A stretch of 55,871 nucleotides of DNA, taken from contig URSD01000014.1 in assembly GCA_900550395.1 (NCBI GenBank), forward strand, positions 1-55,871, written 5' to 3'. Positions within the stretch are counted from its first letter, which is position 1. The number at the start of each line of letters is the position of its first letter. This DNA is from an uncultured Porphyromonadaceae bacterium. GTDB lineage: Bacteria > Bacteroidota > Bacteroidia > Bacteroidales > Muribaculaceae. The notes below the pieces were generated by a model that worked only from the letters and a program-made list of their open reading frames with translations, made no database searches and was not told the origin of the DNA. The position numbers and the translations under genes are program-made. Shown here piece by piece: positions 24,503 through 32,589 of this stretch.

Positions 24503-24522
24503 GGGCGCGATACATCGCGCCC
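24503..24522. repeat. short GC palindrome (REP-like)
   Basis: GGGCGCGAT-AC-ATCGCGCCC, nine-base arms with a two-base loop, preceded by CTGTAGG. It resembles the REP-type palindromes scattered in many bacterial genomes. It lies in the 300-base gap between the omega-like gene and rpsO, which also holds a terminator, a dispersed repeat and the rpsO promoter. Confidence 0.65.
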
Positions 24523-24546
24523 ACATCCACAGAAGCAACCACCGCA

Positions 24547-24576
24547 CCCTCTTACCTCTAAACTATCAACTAAACT
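24547..24576 (+). repeat. dispersed CCCTCTTACC...AACTATCAACT repeat, copy B
   Basis: CCCTCTTACCTCTAAACTAT followed by CAACTAAACT. It ends 29 bases upstream of the rpsO minus-33 box. Confidence 0.8.
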
Positions 24577-24598
24577 CTTTAAATTCAAATTCGCAGAC

Positions 24599-24636
24599 AA
24601 AATATTTGCATATCAGAAACAAAATCATTAACTTTG
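24599..24636 (+). promoter_or_regulatory. rpsO promoter with extended minus-33 region
   Basis: TTTG at 24605-24608 and TAACTTTG at 24629-24636 with 20 bases between. The surrounding 16 bases AAAATATTTGCATATC (24599-24614) are identical to those at the rplS promoter (39084-39099), at the same distance from the minus-7 box. Confidence 0.8.
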
Positions 24637-24687
24637 CAGTCGCTTTAATGCAAAAACCAAATTATTAACCACCTAAACTCTGAAAGA

Positions 24688-24963
24688 ATGCACTTGAATT
24701 CTGAAGAAAAAGTGAAGATCTTCGAGGAGTACGGTAAGAGCAAGACTGATACTGGCTCGCCTGAAGCCCAGATAGCATTATTCTCGGTCCGTATTCGTCA
24801 TTTGACTGAGCACCTCAAGTCAAATCATAAAGATCATACTACTGAGCGCGCTCTTAAGATGCTGGTTGGTAAGCGTCGTCGTCTTCTCGACTACCTGATG
24901 CGCAAAGACATCACACGCTACCGCGCCATCATCGCCAAAAAAGAGCTTGGCATCCGCAAGTAA
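24688..24963 (+). CDS. rpsO: 30S ribosomal protein S15
   Basis: A 91-residue primary rRNA-binding protein of the small subunit, contacting 16S rRNA helices 20-22. Diagnostic segments are DTGSPEAQIALFSVRI near residue 22-37, HLKSNHKDHTTERALKMLVGKRRRLLDYL and the C-terminal RYRAIIAKKELGIRK. It is transcribed alone from its own promoter with a leader of about 45 bases and is closed by a terminator. Its codon use is less GC-biased than neighbours, as in highly expressed ribosomal genes of this group. Identification is firm. Confidence 0.97.
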   Translation: MHLNSEEKVKIFEEYGKSKTDTGSPEAQIALFSVRIRHLTEHLKSNHKDHTTERALKMLVGKRRRLLDYLMRKDITRYRAIIAKKELGIRK

Positions 24964-24987
24964 TCCTTGCAGATTCCACACCCACAG

Positions 24988-25023
24988 AAAGCTGCCGGCA
25001 CCATGTGCCGCAGCTTTTTTTTT
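24988..25023 (+). terminator. rpsO terminator
   Basis: AAAGCTGC/CGGCA stem pairing with TGCCG/CAGCTTT (one bulged base), followed by a run of nine T. Confidence 0.88.
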
Positions 25024-25094
25024 GCACCATGCGAAAAGCGTCTGTTATTATTGTTTCAGCAACACCCTAAGGCCCACCATACAAGGTAACTTCC

Positions 25095-25145
25095 CCCTCT
25101 TACCTATACACTATAAACTATCAACTACACTATAAACCATCAACT
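25095..25145. repeat. dispersed CCCTCTTACC...AACTATCAACT repeat, copy C (longest)
   Basis: CCCTCTTACCTATACACTAT, then TAAACTATCAACT, then a second unit TATAAACCATCAACT. It lies at the convergent junction of rpsO and the reverse-strand operon and provides the stop codon (25130-25132) and last residues of the latter. Confidence 0.8.
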
Positions 25146-26794
25146 CTATTCAGCTCAAGCAGCTTGCGGCGGCGCGGTATCGCTATTCGGTACGCCTCGC
25201 CATAGCGCGTGCGCACAGTGTCCACCTTAACGGTGTAGGAATCCTGCCATGCCAGAGGCCACGCTATTCTCTGTATCTTGGAATCAATAGGGTCGTCCGA
25301 CGTCAGCCCCACATGGGCGAGCTTCAGCCGGAACCTCTCGCCACAGCTGAACGTTCCCGGCCGCAGCCACATCCAGGCGCCGCCATCGGCCACGTAGGCA
25401 CCTGCGTCGCCGGGCACACGGTGTGCCGTGGCATAGAAAGCCGCGGTATCGGCCACCGCATTATAGTCGGCCGCATTGAGGTATACGGAAGGCTTGCAGT
25501 ACTGCCCGTACACCTGCTCTATGGAGAAAATCTCGGTATAGGGTGTCGGCGGCAGTTCCCACAGCCTGATGTAAGGGCGCGTAAAGTCCGACACCGGTGG
25601 CTCATCGCACAGCACAAGCCCGTCCTCCGAACGGCAGTAGCCCTGCACCAGCGCATGCTGAAAACGGTATATTTTCAGAGTGTCGCGGCAGATGACCGTC
25701 TGCGGTGCCACCACGGCCAAAGCGGCAACAGCGGCAAGCGCCGTGCGGAGACGGCTCTGATGCCCGAACCAACCGGCACAGGCGCACAGGCGCATCAGCA
25801 GCAGGAGGCTCAGCAGCTCCACTCCGCACATGGAGTGGATGCCCTTGCTCACCACCGACATGAACGCTACGGTGCCGCACCAGCATGCTATGAGCAGCCG
25901 GTTCTGCCTTGCGAAATCTGTAAGAATACGGCGGCGCGTCAGCGCGGTGGCTGCCACGCCGAAAAGCAGCAGCCATGCCAATTTCAGGCTCATGCCGGTG
26001 TAGAACAGGCTACCGATGCGCAGTCGCAGCCAGATGTCGGACGCGGTCATGACGTCAAGGCGGTGCCAGTTGCCCGGGGCTGCAATCAGAATTGCGGTAC
26101 CCGCCCAAAGCGGGAGTGCCACCCACAGCAGCCGGGTGCTGAAACGGCGCAGCATCAGCAGCCACAGCACGTAGACGCCTGAGCCAAGACTCAGTCCGGC
26201 CGAGAATGCCTCGTTGCTCCAGCCCGTGACAAAAGCGAGCACCGCTGCCGCGACATACACTCCCCCGCGACGAGGTGCGGCGCCCACCCTTCTCCACGCC
26301 GCCAGCAGCACGACGGTAAGCACGGAAGGCCATAGATAGTTGGGACCATAGTTGATCGACGTCCACAGCGTGCGCTGGAACGGCATCAGATACAGCAGCG
26401 CCAGCACGGCCAGAATCCACGGCACGGCGTCGCGGCGCGACGCTGCGGCGCTGCATGTGTAGCGCACGACAAGCCATACGAATGTCAGGAATACTGCCGT
26501 GTTGAAAAAGCAGAAGAATACGAATCCGCGGCGCCCCGACACGGCCTGCTCGGCCGAATGTACCAGCGTGCGGCCGTTGGCCTTGAAATAATGCTTCTTC
26601 TGCGATTGCACGATGTCGGCGAGGCTGCCGATCTTGCGCTCGTAGCGATGGCCTTTCGTCCACATCGAGAGAGAGTCGTCGGCCTCCCATACGTACTGGT
26701 AGCGCAACTCGTCGCCCGAAAGCTCGTGCCAGTAGCAGCGGAGGAAGAACGCCACCGCCACGAACAGCATCAGCAACGCAATGATTTTTTTCAT
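25130..26794 (-). CDS. polytopic membrane protein (DUF6056-like)
   Basis: A 554-residue inner-membrane protein. An N-terminal helix is followed by a polar loop (HELSGDELRYQYVWEADDS) and then about ten hydrophobic helices to residue 385. A soluble C-terminal domain of about 170 residues ends the protein. The layout (acidic first loop, many helices, C-terminal extracytoplasmic domain) is that of membrane glycosyltransferases of the GT-C superfamily and matches the DUF6056 family. The last gene of a four-gene operon; its ATG overlaps the LAB_N stop. The end of the frame (VDGL and stop) lies inside a dispersed repeat. Probably transfers or accepts a lipid-linked sugar. Confidence 0.7.
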   Translation of the reverse strand: MKKIIALLMLFVAVAFFLRCYWHELSGDELRYQYVWEADDSLSMWTKGHRYERKIGSLADIVQSQKKHYFKANGRTLVHSAEQAVSGRRGFVFFCFFNTAVFLTFVWLVVRYTCSAAASRRDAVPWILAVLALLYLMPFQRTLWTSINYGPNYLWPSVLTVVLLAAWRRVGAAPRRGGVYVAAAVLAFVTGWSNEAFSAGLSLGSGVYVLWLLMLRRFSTRLLWVALPLWAGTAILIAAPGNWHRLDVMTASDIWLRLRIGSLFYTGMSLKLAWLLLFGVAATALTRRRILTDFARQNRLLIACWCGTVAFMSVVSKGIHSMCGVELLSLLLLMRLCACAGWFGHQSRLRTALAAVAALAVVAPQTVICRDTLKIYRFQHALVQGYCRSEDGLVLCDEPPVSDFTRPYIRLWELPPTPYTEIFSIEQVYGQYCKPSVYLNAADYNAVADTAAFYATAHRVPGDAGAYVADGGAWMWLRPGTFSCGERFRLKLAHVGLTSDDPIDSKIQRIAWPLAWQDSYTVKVDTVRTRYGEAYRIAIPRRRKLLELNRVDGL

Positions 26795-27426
26795 TTTGAC
26801 CCGGCAACCGCGCGGTGGCCGATGATAAGGTTACGGGAATAGACTATCAGTCCGAAGCCCTGGCCGAGCATCAGCACGATGTCGGCGCGCAGGATGCCGT
26901 AGACGAACACTATAGCCGCCCCCGCCAGGCTGAAAATCCAGAATCCGGCCGGAAGTTCCGACTCGCCGGCACGGCGCGAGTACAGCCACTGATATATGAA
27001 GCGCAACGACAGTATAAGGTTACCCGCGCTGCCGAATACGAGGAGCCACATAGGCAGGTCGGCGCGGCGGAAGAACGCGTCGAAGGCTTCGGAAGCGCTG
27101 CCTGCCGTGAGCGCCAGCAGCACGGGAGGCGCGACCACAATTATGATACGCAGCAGCCCGGGCACGCGCTGCCACACGCCCTTGATATTCAGGTTCCAGA
27201 GATAGATGTAGTAGGAGATGGCCTGCCCCAGGATTATGGCGAAGTCGTGGCGCAGCCAGCCGTACATACCCAAAAGGAACGAGCCGGCGACGCTGAGTAT
27301 CCAGAACAGCGACGGTGACAGCACGCGCCGGGCGCGCTCGCTCATAATCCACTGCACGAGCATGCGGGCCGAGAAGCAGGCCTGGGCCAGCAGCCCTACG
27401 GCGGTGACGGCAAGGGCGCTGCTCAT
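26791..27426 (-). CDS. LAB_N (lipid-A-disaccharide synthase N-terminal-like) membrane protein
   Basis: A 211-residue membrane protein with about six helices containing two LAB_N repeats. The first is at about residues 20-75 (VQWIMSERARRVLSPSLFW ... GQAISYYIYLWNL), the second at about 143-205 (YQWLYSRRAGESELPAGFW ... GQGFGLIVYSRNLI). LAB_N occurs at the N-terminus of some LpxB proteins and alone beside glycosyltransferases that modify lipid A, where it may flip or position a polyprenyl carrier. Overlaps both neighbours by four bases. Confidence 0.85.
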   Translation of the reverse strand: MSSALAVTAVGLLAQACFSARMLVQWIMSERARRVLSPSLFWILSVAGSFLLGMYGWLRHDFAIILGQAISYYIYLWNLNIKGVWQRVPGLLRIIIVVAPPVLLALTAGSASEAFDAFFRRADLPMWLLVFGSAGNLILSLRFIYQWLYSRRAGESELPAGFWIFSLAGAAIVFVYGILRADIVLMLGQGFGLIVYSRNLIIGHRAVAGSK

Positions 27427-28154
27427 TGCAGGTTGTTTTCGCCTATGGAGTAGTTGATGTAGCGCTTACGCATCCAGCGGTAGGCGAAGCAGTCCATGAA
27501 AGGCGACACCAGGCGGTTCCACAGATGGTACTTCGACACGCCGGCCGTGCGCGGAAAATGGCGCACGGGCACCTGACGCACGCGGCCGTTCTGAAGCTGG
27601 ATCAGCGCAGGCAGGAAGCGGTGCATGCCCGTGAAGAAAGGTACGCGCCGCGCATAGTCGGTGTGCATTATCTTGAGGGGGCAGCCCGTGTCCTGTACGC
27701 CGTCATGCGTCATCATGCGGCGGAATCCGTTGGCGATTTTCGATTGCAGTTTCTTGAAGCCGCTGTCCTTACGGTTGGCGCGTATGCCCATCGAGAGCTG
27801 ATATTCGCCGGCATATTGCAGCAGCAGGTCGAAGTCCTCGGGCGTCGTCTGCAGGTCTGCGTCCATATAGCCGGTCAGAGGCGACTCCGTCACGTCTATT
27901 CCGGCTTTCATGGCGGCGCTCAGGCCGCTGTTCTGCGCCAGCGAGATATAGAAGAAGTCGGGATTGCGCCGGCATGCCTCGCGGATGAGCTGCAGCGAGT
28001 TGTCGCGCGAGCCGTCGTTGACGAAGAGCACGCATGCCTTGCAGGCAGCTTTGGGCAGATAGGCTGCCAGGCGCTCCTCGAGGGCGGCCATGTTGTCTTC
28101 CTCGTTGAAGACGGGGACTATTATGGTGAGTCTGTAATCAGCTGTCTTGTTCAT
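27423..28154 (-). CDS. family 2 glycosyltransferase (dolichyl-phosphate mannosyltransferase-like)
   Basis: A 243-residue enzyme with a GT-A fold. Motifs are IIVPVFNEEDNM (residues 11-22), FVNDGSRDNS with the nucleotide-binding aspartate near residue 47, and the DXD-like YMDADLQTTPEDF near residue 98. Such enzymes load a sugar onto undecaprenyl phosphate, supplying the substrate for the GT-C transferase encoded just upstream. It lacks C-terminal membrane helices. Overlaps of four bases on both sides tie it to GT39 and LAB_N genes. Confidence 0.9.
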   Translation of the reverse strand: MNKTADYRLTIIVPVFNEEDNMAALEERLAAYLPKAACKACVLFVNDGSRDNSLQLIREACRRNPDFFYISLAQNSGLSAAMKAGIDVTESPLTGYMDADLQTTPEDFDLLLQYAGEYQLSMGIRANRKDSGFKKLQSKIANGFRRMMTHDGVQDTGCPLKIMHTDYARRVPFFTGMHRFLPALIQLQNGRVRQVPVRHFPRTAGVSKYHLWNRLVSPFMDCFAYRWMRKRYINYSIGENNLQ

Positions 28155-29680
28155 AGTTGATTGTGGCTTATTTTGACGATTGAATACGGCCCGGAAGCAC
28201 CCCGCACGTCAGGGCTGAAAGGCAGCGACCGAAGGCTGTCGGTAGGGAGCAGCAGCACGCCGGGCGCGGTGATGGCCTCGGGCGACGATATGATGTCGAC
28301 GGGCTGACCCAGGTAGGCGTCCATGTTCTCGGGACGGTGCAGTCCCCACACGTACACATGCGGCGGCCGCAGCCGGGCGGTTTCGCGGCAGAGGAGGCCA
28401 TAGCCCATGTAGGGGTTGAGCTGCGGCATGGCGAGGCCGCCGAAGAACAGCGCGCCCAGCACCGCCACGGCCAGCACGCGGATGGCGGCGCGAAGCCGGT
28501 TGCGGCCGTACATCAGCACGAAGGCCACGAACGCCCCCGCGCTCAGCACCACGACGGCGGCCCATACGCCCCACACGCCGTACTCCGGCATCCTGCGGCT
28601 CATCACAGCCAGAACAGCGGGCGATGCCAGCAGCGCGGCGGCAGGCACCGCCACGGCGAGCTTGGCCCACCATGCGTCATAGCAGGCACGAAGCCTTATG
28701 GCGCCGAGATAGACGAAGAAAGGTATGGCCGGCAGCAGATACACCGCCAGCTTGGAACTGATGATGGAGAGCATCACGAACGTGGTGAGCGACACCGCCC
28801 ACAGCATCCTTTGCAGCGACGTCCATGACACGCTGCGGCGATATGCGGTGACGCCGGCGACGGCCGCCAGCAGCACAGACCAGGGCGCGAGGCTGTACCA
28901 GTATGTTGTGCAGTAGTACCACAGCGGACGCTTGTGGTGGAAAGCATCGACGGCGCGGTCCACCGTCTGGTGGAAAAGCAGGTTGTTGAGATATTCCGAG
29001 CCCCCCTCGGCCCATACGGCCAGGAACCACAGCGCGCTGCCGCCCGCAAGGACGGTCCACGACCGCCACCCCCACAGGCGGAAGAAGTCGCGCAGGCGCC
29101 TCTCGTAGAGCAGCCATACAGCCGAACCGGCAAGGGGGATAAGCACGCCAAGGGGTCCTTTGGTGAACAGGGCGAGGAATGTAAAGGCGCCGAGCGCCCA
29201 CTGCCGCCGTGCCGTTGGGCCCGACAGGGCCATGTCGTAGACGGTCTTCAGCGCCAGCACTATCCACAGCGTCATCAGCATGTCCATGCGCAGCGTGAAC
29301 GCCATGCCCGCAAACAGGCCGCACGTCATCAGCATCAGCTGGGCGTCAGCGCCGTGGCCCGGCAGCTCTGCCGCCGTCCAGCGTCCCATAATCCACGTCA
29401 CGACTAATGCCGGAATCAGCGAAAACAGGCCGAGGAGCCACATGGCGTGATGGCCAAGTACCGTCTTGCCGAGCATCACGAGCCACAGATACAGCGGCGG
29501 CTTGTCGGCATAGGGAGCGCCGTGGTTGGTGAATGCGAATATGTGGCCGCCGTCCAGGGCCTCGTCGGCGATGCTCAGGTAGCGCAGCTCATTGCTCGGG
29601 GTGAAATCCCTGAGAATGAGGATGGGCAGGAACGCTATCACAATGGCGGCGAACAGTGCCAGCTGCTGCTTGGTTTTCAT
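28151..29680 (-). CDS. ArnT-like family 39 glycosyltransferase
   Basis: A 509-residue polytopic inner-membrane enzyme with about 11-12 helices. The first periplasmic loop has DFTPSNELRYLSIADEAL, with the acidic catalytic residue of the ArnT/PMT (GT39/GT83) group, and YADKPPLYLWLVMLGKTV, which is also diagnostic. It probably transfers a sugar from undecaprenyl phosphate to lipid A or another envelope acceptor. It is the first gene of the four-gene operon. A promoter box ends five bases from the ATG, so the mRNA may be leaderless. Confidence 0.88.
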   Translation of the reverse strand: MKTKQQLALFAAIVIAFLPILILRDFTPSNELRYLSIADEALDGGHIFAFTNHGAPYADKPPLYLWLVMLGKTVLGHHAMWLLGLFSLIPALVVTWIMGRWTAAELPGHGADAQLMLMTCGLFAGMAFTLRMDMLMTLWIVLALKTVYDMALSGPTARRQWALGAFTFLALFTKGPLGVLIPLAGSAVWLLYERRLRDFFRLWGWRSWTVLAGGSALWFLAVWAEGGSEYLNNLLFHQTVDRAVDAFHHKRPLWYYCTTYWYSLAPWSVLLAAVAGVTAYRRSVSWTSLQRMLWAVSLTTFVMLSIISSKLAVYLLPAIPFFVYLGAIRLRACYDAWWAKLAVAVPAAALLASPAVLAVMSRRMPEYGVWGVWAAVVVLSAGAFVAFVLMYGRNRLRAAIRVLAVAVLGALFFGGLAMPQLNPYMGYGLLCRETARLRPPHVYVWGLHRPENMDAYLGQPVDIISSPEAITAPGVLLLPTDSLRSLPFSPDVRGASGPYSIVKISHNQL

Positions 29681-29684
29681 AATG

Positions 29685-29692
29685 CAAAATTA
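29685..29692 (-). promoter_or_regulatory. minus-7 box of glycosyltransferase operon
   Basis: Reads TAATTTTG on the reverse strand and ends five bases before the ATG at 29680, leaving no room for a leader. Confidence 0.6.
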
Positions 29693-29750
29693 ACGAAAAT
29701 CCCTCTATCTGCAAGAGTCTGAAATGCTTTTTTATTGGCACATAACGCCG

Positions 29751-29792
29751 ACGCCACGGCAGCATCCGTTGCGGGATGTGCTGCCGTGGCGT
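29751..29792. terminator. hairpin downstream of lipoprotein gene
   Basis: A 14-base perfect stem (29751-29764 with 29779-29792), 22 bases beyond the stop of the reverse-strand gene at 29814. It would end that transcript and insulate the operon promoter. Confidence 0.75.
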
Positions 29793-29813
29793 GATATGTT
29801 GCCTTGCGGACTA

Positions 29814-30722
29814 TCAGTTCTTGTCAGCTTCGTAGCCGAAGTTGAAAGGCAGGTCGGCGCTCACGCGGTAGCTGCCGCCCTTGGCGTCGCAGTTGAAACT
29901 GATCTGAATGCCGGTGAAGAAGTCCCAGAAGCAGGTGAGGTTACTGATGGGGAACGCCGGGTTAGGCGCCTTGTCGTAGTAGGGTTCGAAAGTCTCGGTG
30001 CGGCGCATCGTCACGCGGCCGGTACCGTCGAGCGTGAAGGGCACGTCGCGGAATTCGATCACGAGACCCCGGTTCTCCATGCCGGGAGCGAAGACGGCGT
30101 TGTGCACGGTGATGCTGGCCGTGTTCTTCTCCGTGTCAAGCTTGATGAGATAGATCGGCTTGGACGACTTGAACAGCGGCTCGGTGGCGTCAGACAGGTT
30201 GTTGACGACAGTCTCGCCGGTGCTCCATGTGCTGACGGGGCTTACGAATATTACCTCGTTGTCGGTGTCGAGGCGCAATGCGCGGTCGTAGCCGGCCAGA
30301 TAGCTGCCGTTGTACTCGGTCATGTGGTTGAGGCTCGCAATGCGTACGCGGTTGAACATAGGCACCGTAGCCTCGTCAAAGCCCTTTACCTCGGGGCGTA
30401 TCGCCGTAGCCTCGGCTATCATCCAGCCGGTGTTGTTCTGTTGCAGCTTGAGGTCCTTGAATTCGGCCGAGGGAAGTGTCATGCCATTGACGCTGAGGCT
30501 GCCTACGGTGACACCCATGTTCAGAGCCGTATAGTTGGTCTTGACAATCATGCTGTTTTCCTTACTGATGGTGATGTCGCCGGTCGACTTGTTCACGTTG
30601 TAGGAGAAGCAGCTGCCGAACGATTCAGTGACCACCTGGTCCTCATCGTTGGTTTTGAGACAGGAGGTCAGCATCATCGAGCATGCGGCGAGGCCGCAGA
30701 GAATGATATTGAGTTTCTTCAT
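29814..30722 (-). CDS. conserved-looking lipoprotein of unknown function
   Basis: A 302-residue lipoprotein (signal peptide with lipobox MLTSC, acylated cysteine near residue 21). The mature protein appears all-beta, with several alternating strands and a repeated pattern of short loops, typical of Bacteroidales surface or periplasmic binding proteins. It has few cysteines (FGSCFSYN, TCFWDF, FNCDAK). It is a single-gene unit between a promoter at 30760-30767 and a terminator. No family is recognised with confidence. Confidence 0.75.
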   Translation of the reverse strand: MKKLNIILCGLAACSMMLTSCLKTNDEDQVVTESFGSCFSYNVNKSTGDITISKENSMIVKTNYTALNMGVTVGSLSVNGMTLPSAEFKDLKLQQNNTGWMIAEATAIRPEVKGFDEATVPMFNRVRIASLNHMTEYNGSYLAGYDRALRLDTDNEVIFVSPVSTWSTGETVVNNLSDATEPLFKSSKPIYLIKLDTEKNTASITVHNAVFAPGMENRGLVIEFRDVPFTLDGTGRVTMRRTETFEPYYDKAPNPAFPISNLTCFWDFFTGIQISFNCDAKGGSYRVSADLPFNFGYEADKN

Positions 30723-30759
30723 TTTAGTCGCTGTTTTATTTGCAAAGTGTTATTTTGTG

Positions 30760-30767
30760 CAAAGTTA
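30760..30767 (-). promoter_or_regulatory. minus-7 box of lipoprotein gene
   Basis: TAACTTTG on the reverse strand, 38 bases before the ATG at 30722. Confidence 0.6.
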
Positions 30768-30847
30768 ATGCTTCGCCGCCGTACGCACAACACAAAATAA
30801 GTTAAACGCAGCGTAAACACAGAAAATCCAGCACGCACAACAGCCGT

Positions 30848-30987
30848 ATGGCCGGAGGCCATGGATTTTGTTAGCCGCGGGCGCTTGCGCCCGTGGTCAG
30901 GAACACACCCACAGAATCAGCCCCGGAGGCGGCTGAACGCACCTACATTTTACAGTATACCAGATAATTACCCGCCACATGGCGGGT
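30848..30987. repeat. cluster of four short GC palindromes
   Basis: ATGGCC-GGA-GGCCAT (30848-30862), CCGCGGGCGC-TT-GCGCCCGTGG (30875-30896), CAGCCCC-GGA-GGCGGCTG (30918-30935, imperfect) and ACCCGCC-ACAT-GGCGGGT (30970-30987). They occupy a gene-free gap and look like a REP/BIME-type cluster. The small frame that runs through them is not credible as a gene. Confidence 0.75.
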
Positions 30988-31005
30988 TGCACCACACCAT
31001 ACGCC

Positions 31006-31662
31006 CTATTTCTGCGTGTTGTCTTTGCCTTCACCTCCTCGTATAAACATCACGCCCGGCTCTTTGAAAGTTATCGGGAGGTAATATTGGAAGCTTTTCT
31101 TTAAGTGAGGGACAAAGTATTTAACGCGGAATTTAGGCAACGCATTCACAAGCCTTAGTGCCTCCTGATTTACAGCCTCGTTCTTGCTCCGTCCCCGGAA
31201 CATCTTCGGGTCACTGATTGAGCCGTCAGGATGAACGGTAAATTCAACCACTACTCTTTCACTGCCCTTGAATCCCTCGGGAATACGGATATTATCGTCA
31301 AGCCATTCTTTGAGTTTTCCGTTGCCTCCAGGAAACTCGCAGCGAGTGTCGACGTTAACCAGAACTCTGCGCGCTTCCCTTTTTATCTGTGCAAGACATT
31401 CCGGTGATACGGTTAAAAATAAAGAGCGATTCCCATACTCGTCGTTTTTTACCTCTGCCTTCTGAATGGAGTCGGCCGGCACCAGATCAGGATATGCACC
31501 CCGAATCCATTCATTGTTGAAATAGAAGAACTCGGATTTGGTATCCTGCAAGGTAAGAGGGAACTGAATTTCATGTACAATAGTATCATTCACGCAATAA
31601 TCCTGCGCGAACGCTATGCACGGCTGAACGATAATCAATAAAATCAAAAATAACTTTTTCAT
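31006..31662 (-). CDS. secreted TonB C-terminal-domain protein
   Basis: A 218-residue exported protein (signal peptide ending ...CIAFAQ near residue 20). Residues 105-205 resemble the TonB C-terminal domain: EFPGGNGKLKEWLDDNIRIP, then VVVEFTVHPDGSISDPKMF and the late ALPKFRVKYF. It has no transmembrane anchor or proline-rich spacer, so it is not a canonical energy transducer but one of the free TonB-C-like proteins common in Bacteroidota. It is transcribed from its own promoter, whose leader contains a palindrome at 31703-31722. Confidence 0.8.
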   Translation of the reverse strand: MKKLFLILLIIVQPCIAFAQDYCVNDTIVHEIQFPLTLQDTKSEFFYFNNEWIRGAYPDLVPADSIQKAEVKNDEYGNRSLFLTVSPECLAQIKREARRVLVNVDTRCEFPGGNGKLKEWLDDNIRIPEGFKGSERVVVEFTVHPDGSISDPKMFRGRSKNEAVNQEALRLVNALPKFRVKYFVPHLKKSFQYYLPITFKEPGVMFIRGGEGKDNTQK

Positions 31663-31702
31663 AAGGTATAAGGCTTTTTAGTTTACCAAAATGCTGCGGA
31701 GA

Positions 31703-31731
31703 GGTCGGAACCCCTTCCGACCGCAAAGTTA
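31703..31731 (-). promoter_or_regulatory. promoter and leader palindrome of TonB-C gene
   Basis: Minus-7 box TAACTTTG at 31731-31724 (reverse strand). Right after it, at the start of the leader, is a perfect palindrome GGTCGGAA-CCCC-TTCCGACC (31703-31722) that could be an operator or an mRNA hairpin. Confidence 0.55.
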
Positions 31732-31774
31732 GCAAGTGCAAGTGGATTGGGTCTTAACAAATGTATAGACTGCC

Positions 31775-32347
31775 TTATTTTTTGATGTTCGTTTCCGTTT
31801 TTTTCGCCAGTTCCCGTCTGATACGGCTCAGATGATTGGGAGTAATCAAGAGGAACGACGACAAATCTCTCAATGTAACAGCCTCAACAATTTGAGGATA
31901 TTGTTCACACAACTCCACATAACGCTGACGCGGCGACTTGCGGTAGAGATTGAGCAACCGCATGAATACCATGTTGAACAGTGCTTTATATTCATCGAGC
32001 AGAGAAGGAGAAAGAAACTCCTTGAAAGCATTTAACGGAACTCGCATTATCTCGCAATCAGCGCCAGCGATAATTGAAAATTGAGAAGTTTCTCCGCGTA
32101 AAGACGAATGGAAATCTGTAATGAATTGGCCCGGGAAAGCGAAATTAACTACTGCCTCATCTCCCGAATCATTAAGAGTCGTTACTTTAAAATACCCCGA
32201 CACCACAAGGGCTGCATAACGAGCGATTGTCCCTTGCTGAACAAAACTCTCCCCCTTCTTATAACAGCACCGTATTCCCTGCTCGCGGCAGTAATCCGTA
32301 GCAGCCGTGAGATCCAAAAAATCGATATACGAATTAAACTGTGCCAT
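31775..32347 (-). CDS. Crp/Fnr-family regulator
   Basis: A 190-residue regulator with an N-terminal cyclic-nucleotide-binding-like beta-roll (about residues 25-115: KKGESFVQQGTIARYAALVVSGYFKV ... EAVVNFAFPGQFI, given here as two separate stretches) and a C-terminal helix-turn-helix (about residues 150-188, LRDLSSFLLITPNHLSRIRR). It lacks the Fnr cysteine cluster and a recognisable cAMP-contact motif, so the effector is unknown. The frame opens at a TTG six bases upstream; ATG 32347 is used. The promoter box ends ten bases before it. Confidence 0.85.
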   Translation of the reverse strand: MAQFNSYIDFLDLTAATDYCREQGIRCCYKKGESFVQQGTIARYAALVVSGYFKVTTLNDSGDEAVVNFAFPGQFITDFHSSLRGETSQFSIIAGADCEIMRVPLNAFKEFLSPSLLDEYKALFNMVFMRLLNLYRKSPRQRYVELCEQYPQIVEAVTLRDLSSFLLITPNHLSRIRRELAKKTETNIKK

Positions 32348-32356
32348 AAGCAATTA

Positions 32357-32364
32357 CAAAGTTA
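32357..32364 (-). promoter_or_regulatory. minus-7 box of Crp/Fnr gene
   Basis: TAACTTTG on the reverse strand, ending ten bases before the ATG at 32347. Confidence 0.6.
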
Positions 32365-32454
32365 CTAAATTTCCCGGAATCAAGCATTATCTCGCAGAAA
32401 ATTCGTAATTTTGCAATGATAAAACGATTACGGGTGCAGCTGGAGCACAGCCCT

Positions 32455-32484
32455 CCCTCTTACCTATCCCTAAACTATCAACTG
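32455..32484 (+). repeat. dispersed CCCTCTTACC...AACTATCAACT repeat, copy D
   Basis: CCCTCTTACCTATCCCTAAA followed by CTATCAACTG. It is immediately followed by the palindrome pair at 32498-32589. The 350-base gap holding both shows no credible gene. Confidence 0.8.
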
Positions 32485-32497
32485 AAGAAAAATGAAA

Positions 32498-32589
32498 GCG
32501 CGGGACGCGCGAATCCATGATTAACGTGAAGCGAAGCGCAACGTGGGGCGCAGCATAGAGCCTCATACACGTCAGAGCCCGGGACGGGC
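32498..32589. repeat. GGA-triloop palindrome pair
   Basis: GCGCG-GGA-CGCGC (32498-32510) and GCCCG-GGA-CGGGC (32577-32589), separated by a GC-rich stretch with AACGTGAAGCGAAGCGCAAC. Same triloop as at 30848-30862. The reverse-strand frame across it is judged not to be a gene. Confidence 0.65.

Noticed and set aside
24503..30987. Palindrome clusters considered as a CRISPR array
   Set aside because: Units differ in sequence, have no regular spacers and no cas genes are nearby.
30861..31046. 61-residue forward frame through the palindrome cluster
   Set aside because: It consists of REP-like palindromes, has no promoter or codon bias of neighbours and overlaps the TonB-C gene end.
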